Assembly: GCA_010671965.1 (NCBI GenBank)
Contig: JAAHIC010000212.1
Coordinates: 1-7,338 of the forward strand
DNA: 7,338 nt
Direction: 5' to 3'
Source: Leptolyngbya sp. SIO4C5
GTDB lineage: Bacteria; Cyanobacteriota; Cyanobacteriia; Phormidesmidales; Phormidesmidaceae
Below the pieces are notes generated by a model that saw only the letters and a program-made list of their open reading frames with translations, did not search any database and was not told the origin of the DNA. Below are positions 6,299-7,338 of this stretch, one piece after another (the first letter of the stretch is position 1; each line of letters opens with the position of its first letter). The translations under genes and the position numbers were made by a program.

Positions 6299-7338
6299 TT
6301 ACTGTAGCTGAGCTTCTTGGGTGATGTTGCGGCTCAGACGCTCGTTGGTAGTCAGCTCAATCTTGACGCCTGAAGACTTCCAGATATCCTCAGCGTATTC
6401 TGCAATCGAGCGATCGGAAGAGAACTTGCCCATCCGCGCCGCATTGAGAATAGACATGCGCGTCCAGCGATCGCGATCGCGGTAAGCTTGGCTCACTTTT
6501 TCCTGGCAGTCAATGTAGGACTGATAGTCTGCTAGCAGCAGGTAATTGTCCCAGCTCAGAAGCGAGTCAATTAGCGGTTTGAACAGGTCAGAATTGCCAT
6601 CAGAGAAGTCACCCTGCTGGATGGCGTCAATCACCTGCTTCAGTTCAGCATTGGACTGGTAGTAGTCCCAGGGGCTATAGCCGCTAGCTTTTAGGGCCTT
6701 GACTTCAGCAGCCGTCAGGCCAAAGAGGAAGAAGTTTTCTGGCCCAACTTCCTGCCGGATTTCAATGTTAGCGCCGTCTAAGGTGCCAATTGTTAGCGCT
6801 CCGTTCATGGCAAACTTCATATTGCCCGTACCAGAGGCTTCCTTGCCCGCCATTGAAATCTGCTCCGACAGATCGGCTGCCGGATAGATATGCTGGGCCA
6901 GCCTGACGTTAAAGTTCTTGAGGAAAACCACTTTGAGGCGATCGCGCACGACCGGATCATTGTTAACCACATCTGCAACTGACGTGATCAGCTTGATCAT
7001 CAGCTTCGCCATCGTATAGCCCGGCGCCGCCTTGCCGCCAAACAGGAAGGTACGCGGCGTAATGTCTAAATCGGGATTGGCTTTGAGGCGATGGTACAGA
7101 GTGATAATGTGCAGCGCCATCAGGTGCTGACGCTTGTACTCGTGGATGCGCTTGACCTGAATGTCAAACATCGAGTCTGGATCAACTGTAATGCCGTTAT
7201 GAGCCTGAATATAAGCCGCTAAATCGCGCTTGTTAGCCTGCTTGATCTCCCACCAGTTGTGGCGGAAGCCCGCATCTTCAGCGTGATTTTCCAGCTTTTT
7301 GAGATGATCGAGGTGCTGAATCCAGCTATCGCCAATGG
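6299..7338 (-). CDS. glgP: Glycogen phosphorylase, C-terminal part (partial, runs off right edge)
   Basis: This is the C-terminal 345 residues of a glycogen/alpha-glucan phosphorylase, about 40% of the usual length near 840. The enzyme removes glucose-1-phosphate from glycogen using phosphate, with pyridoxal phosphate as cofactor; in cyanobacteria this mobilises stored carbon, mainly in the dark. The frame stays open from base 7336 to a TAA at 6301-6299. An internal ATG at 7171 is not the start, because the 55 codons before it read as conserved phosphorylase sequence ([17 protein letters not shown]). Landmarks numbered from the first visible codon: [14 protein letters not shown] at 57-70, FGGKAAPGY at 99-107, and [16 protein letters not shown] at 166-181. 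Lys174 there is the expected cofactor-binding lysine. The C-terminal motif [21 protein letters not shown] is at 299-319. An intrinsic terminator follows. The promoter and N-terminal regulatory region lie outside the window. Confidence 0.95.
   Translation of the reverse strand, partial: IGDSWIQHLDHLKKLENHAEDAGFRHNWWEIKQANKRDLAAYIQAHNGITVDPDSMFDIQVKRIHEYKRQHLMALHIITLYHRLKANPDLDITPRTFLFGGKAAPGYTMAKLMIKLITSVADVVNNDPVVRDRLKVVFLKNFNVRLAQHIYPAADLSEQISMAGKEASGTGNMKFAMNGALTIGTLDGANIEIRQEVGPENFFLFGLTAAEVKALKASGYSPWDYYQSNAELKQVIDAIQQGDFSDGNSDLFKPLIDSLLSWDNYLLLADYQSYIDCQEKVSQAYRDRDRWTRMSILNAARMGKFSSDRSIAEYAEDIWKSSGVKIELTTNERLSRNITQEAQLQ
6467..6480. repeat. Overlapping pair of HIP1 octamers, representative of 21 in the window
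   Basis: Two GCGATCGC octamers share two bases at 6467-6474 and 6473-6480, and encode part of the RDRDRW stretch of glgP. I counted other copies starting at 213, 493, 519, 882, 1491, 1963, 2220, 2240, 2574, 2749, 3426, 3601, 3657, 3691, 4659, 4741, 5228, 6136 and 6938. All 21 lie inside coding regions. HIP1 is a known hallmark of many cyanobacterial genomes. Confidence 0.9.

Noticed and set aside
7169..7171. ATG as the start of a short 290-codon phosphorylase
   Set aside because: The same frame is open to the window edge and the preceding 55 codons encode conserved glycogen phosphorylase sequence, so this is an internal methionine.
1..7338. CRISPR arrays, tRNA or rRNA genes, insertion sequences, phage or defence islands
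   Set aside because: I saw no regularly spaced repeats, cloverleaf-like sequence, transposase motifs or defence genes; the Uma2-family protein alone is not evidence of a defence system.

Overview
The window looks cyanobacterial. The palindrome GCGATCGC (HIP1) occurs 21 times in 7.3 kb, where roughly 0.1-0.2 copies would be expected by chance, and the first two genes are the oxygenic-phototroph flavodiiron proteins Flv3 and Flv1. I cannot assign a genus. All six genes lie on the minus strand. Gene order is therefore described from the right edge to the left, in the direction of transcription.

Layout in transcription order: the C-terminal part of a glycogen phosphorylase (glgP, cut by the right edge) ends at a strong intrinsic terminator. 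Next is a Uma2-family (DUF820) nuclease-fold protein of unknown role, with its own terminator. Then comes D-alanine-D-alanine ligase (ddl), followed by a hairpin without a U-tract. A fused two-domain oligopeptide/dipeptide-type ABC ATPase follows. Last is a tight flv3-flv1 operon with a 4-nt gap, cut by the left edge.

flv3 and flv1 clearly work together: they encode the partners of the NADPH-dependent oxygen photoreduction (Mehler-like) system. Flv3 keeps all diiron ligands, while Flv1 shows the substitutions typical of its subfamily. The other genes are housekeeping or accessory genes with no visible pathway link to each other, and the terminators separate glgP, the Uma2 gene and ddl into independent units. 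No stretch over 300 bases lacks a gene; the four longer gaps are 103-180 nt.

The most notable anomaly is at the left edge. Bases 1-47 form an inverted repeat in which the missing continuation of flv1 is readable on the wrong strand. This most likely marks a fold-back (chimeric or assembly) junction rather than biology. I found no convincing new multi-gene system. The remaining observations are small: overlapping dyads at the Uma2 start codon, a 23-bp duplicated Walker A segment in the ABC gene, a duplicated lysine-rich linker in Flv3, and a low-complexity insertion in Ddl.
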